Shown here one piece after another: positions 63,948 to 64,000 of a DNA stretch of 64,000 nt (the stretch's first letter is position 1; each line of letters starts with the position of its first letter). The stretch is from Rhizobium johnstonii 3841. GTDB taxonomy: Bacteria; Pseudomonadota; Alphaproteobacteria; Rhizobiales; Rhizobiaceae. Below the pieces are notes generated by a model. The model worked only from the letters and a program-made list of their open reading frames with translations. It was not told the origin of the DNA and ran no database searches. The DNA lies in the NCBI RefSeq assembly GCF_000009265.1, contig NC_008382.1, positions 87,565 to 151,564 of the forward strand, written 5' to 3'. The position numbers and the translations under genes are program-made.

Positions 63948-63962
63948 TTAACTGCTTGTTAA
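63948..63962 (+). promoter_or_regulatory. CtrA-type motif TTAA-N7-TTAA
   Basis: TTAACTGCTTGTTAA is a perfect TTAA-N7-TTAA site. Following bases (CCAAAAAACTCTTGCCCGGC) resemble those after the site at 21726. The target gene would lie beyond the right edge. Confidence 0.4.
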
Positions 63963-64000
63963 CCAAAAAACTCTTGCCCGGCTGACAGAATCGGGGCCTA

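Overview
The window looks like a piece of a rhizobial (Rhizobiaceae/Phyllobacteriaceae) symbiotic plasmid or symbiosis-island-like accessory region. It carries an Agrobacterium-type vir system with effector candidates, surrounded by a very dense scrapyard of insertion sequences of families typical of rhizobial plasmids (IS6, IS3, IS5, IS66, IS91, IS110, IS256, IS630). I see no nod/nif genes, no replication genes, no virA/virG, no RNA genes and no CRISPR. Identity to a named strain cannot be decided from the sequence alone.

Layout. 1-2.9 kb: IS91 transposase plus tyrosine recombinase, then IS6 and IS5 fragments. 3.1-5.8 kb: a 901-residue chimera, the most interesting gene here: zeta-toxin-like P-loop kinase, near-perfect 77-residue repeats, C48/Ulp1 (SUMO-protease-like) domain and a C-terminus that fits the VirF-type type IV secretion signal exactly. 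6-10.3 kb: broken IS66, intact IS3, IS630/other fragments, IS6. 10.4-14 kb: virD2 (with internal 46-residue repeats) and virD1, divergent from virC1-virC2. 14.1-17 kb: IS5/IS256 remnants and IS6. 17.0-17.5 kb: ParE-type toxin-antitoxin. 18.8-19.7 kb: a virF-like F-box effector with a vir box upstream. 20-23.4 kb: IS256 remnant, IS6 copies, broken serine recombinase. 23.4-26.1 kb: a second vir cluster (virD4 cut by IS6, a virD1 remnant, virC1, a 7-codon virC2 stub). 26.2-34.3 kb: IS elements, including an IS66 inside an IS630 inside an IS6-type remnant. 34.35-44.75 kb: a complete virB1-virB11 operon behind a vir box. 44.9-49 kb: IS5, IS66, IS6 remnants. 49.2-49.8 kb: TumE/TumA-type toxin-antitoxin pair. 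50-56.2 kb: IS3, remnants of a serine-recombinase module, a DUF192 protein, and an inverted duplicate of the virC1 locus. 56.4-57.1 kb: an Omp25/31-type outer membrane protein. 57.1-59.2 kb: IS6 split by IS3. 59.5-62 kb: two DUF1254/DUF1214 exported proteins. 62.4-63.5 kb: frameshifted integrase.

How it fits together. VirB1-B11 would form the envelope channel, VirD4 would dock substrates, VirC1/C2/D1/D2 would process and deliver DNA, and the VirF-like protein and the kinase-protease chimera would be protein substrates sent into a plant cell. Sites resembling the VirG-bound vir box sit upstream of virB, virF and both virC1 duplicates, so these units probably belonged to one VirG regulon. The only virD4 in view has lost its 3' end to an IS6 copy, so the system may be disabled unless another coupling protein exists elsewhere.

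Two IS6-family elements (called IS6-A, 891 bp, and IS6-B, about 807 bp) occur 5 and 8 times including fragments, in both orientations, and sit at most junctions. They have clearly driven deletion, duplication and inversion of the vir region, and IS6-B copies have swapped ends with one another.
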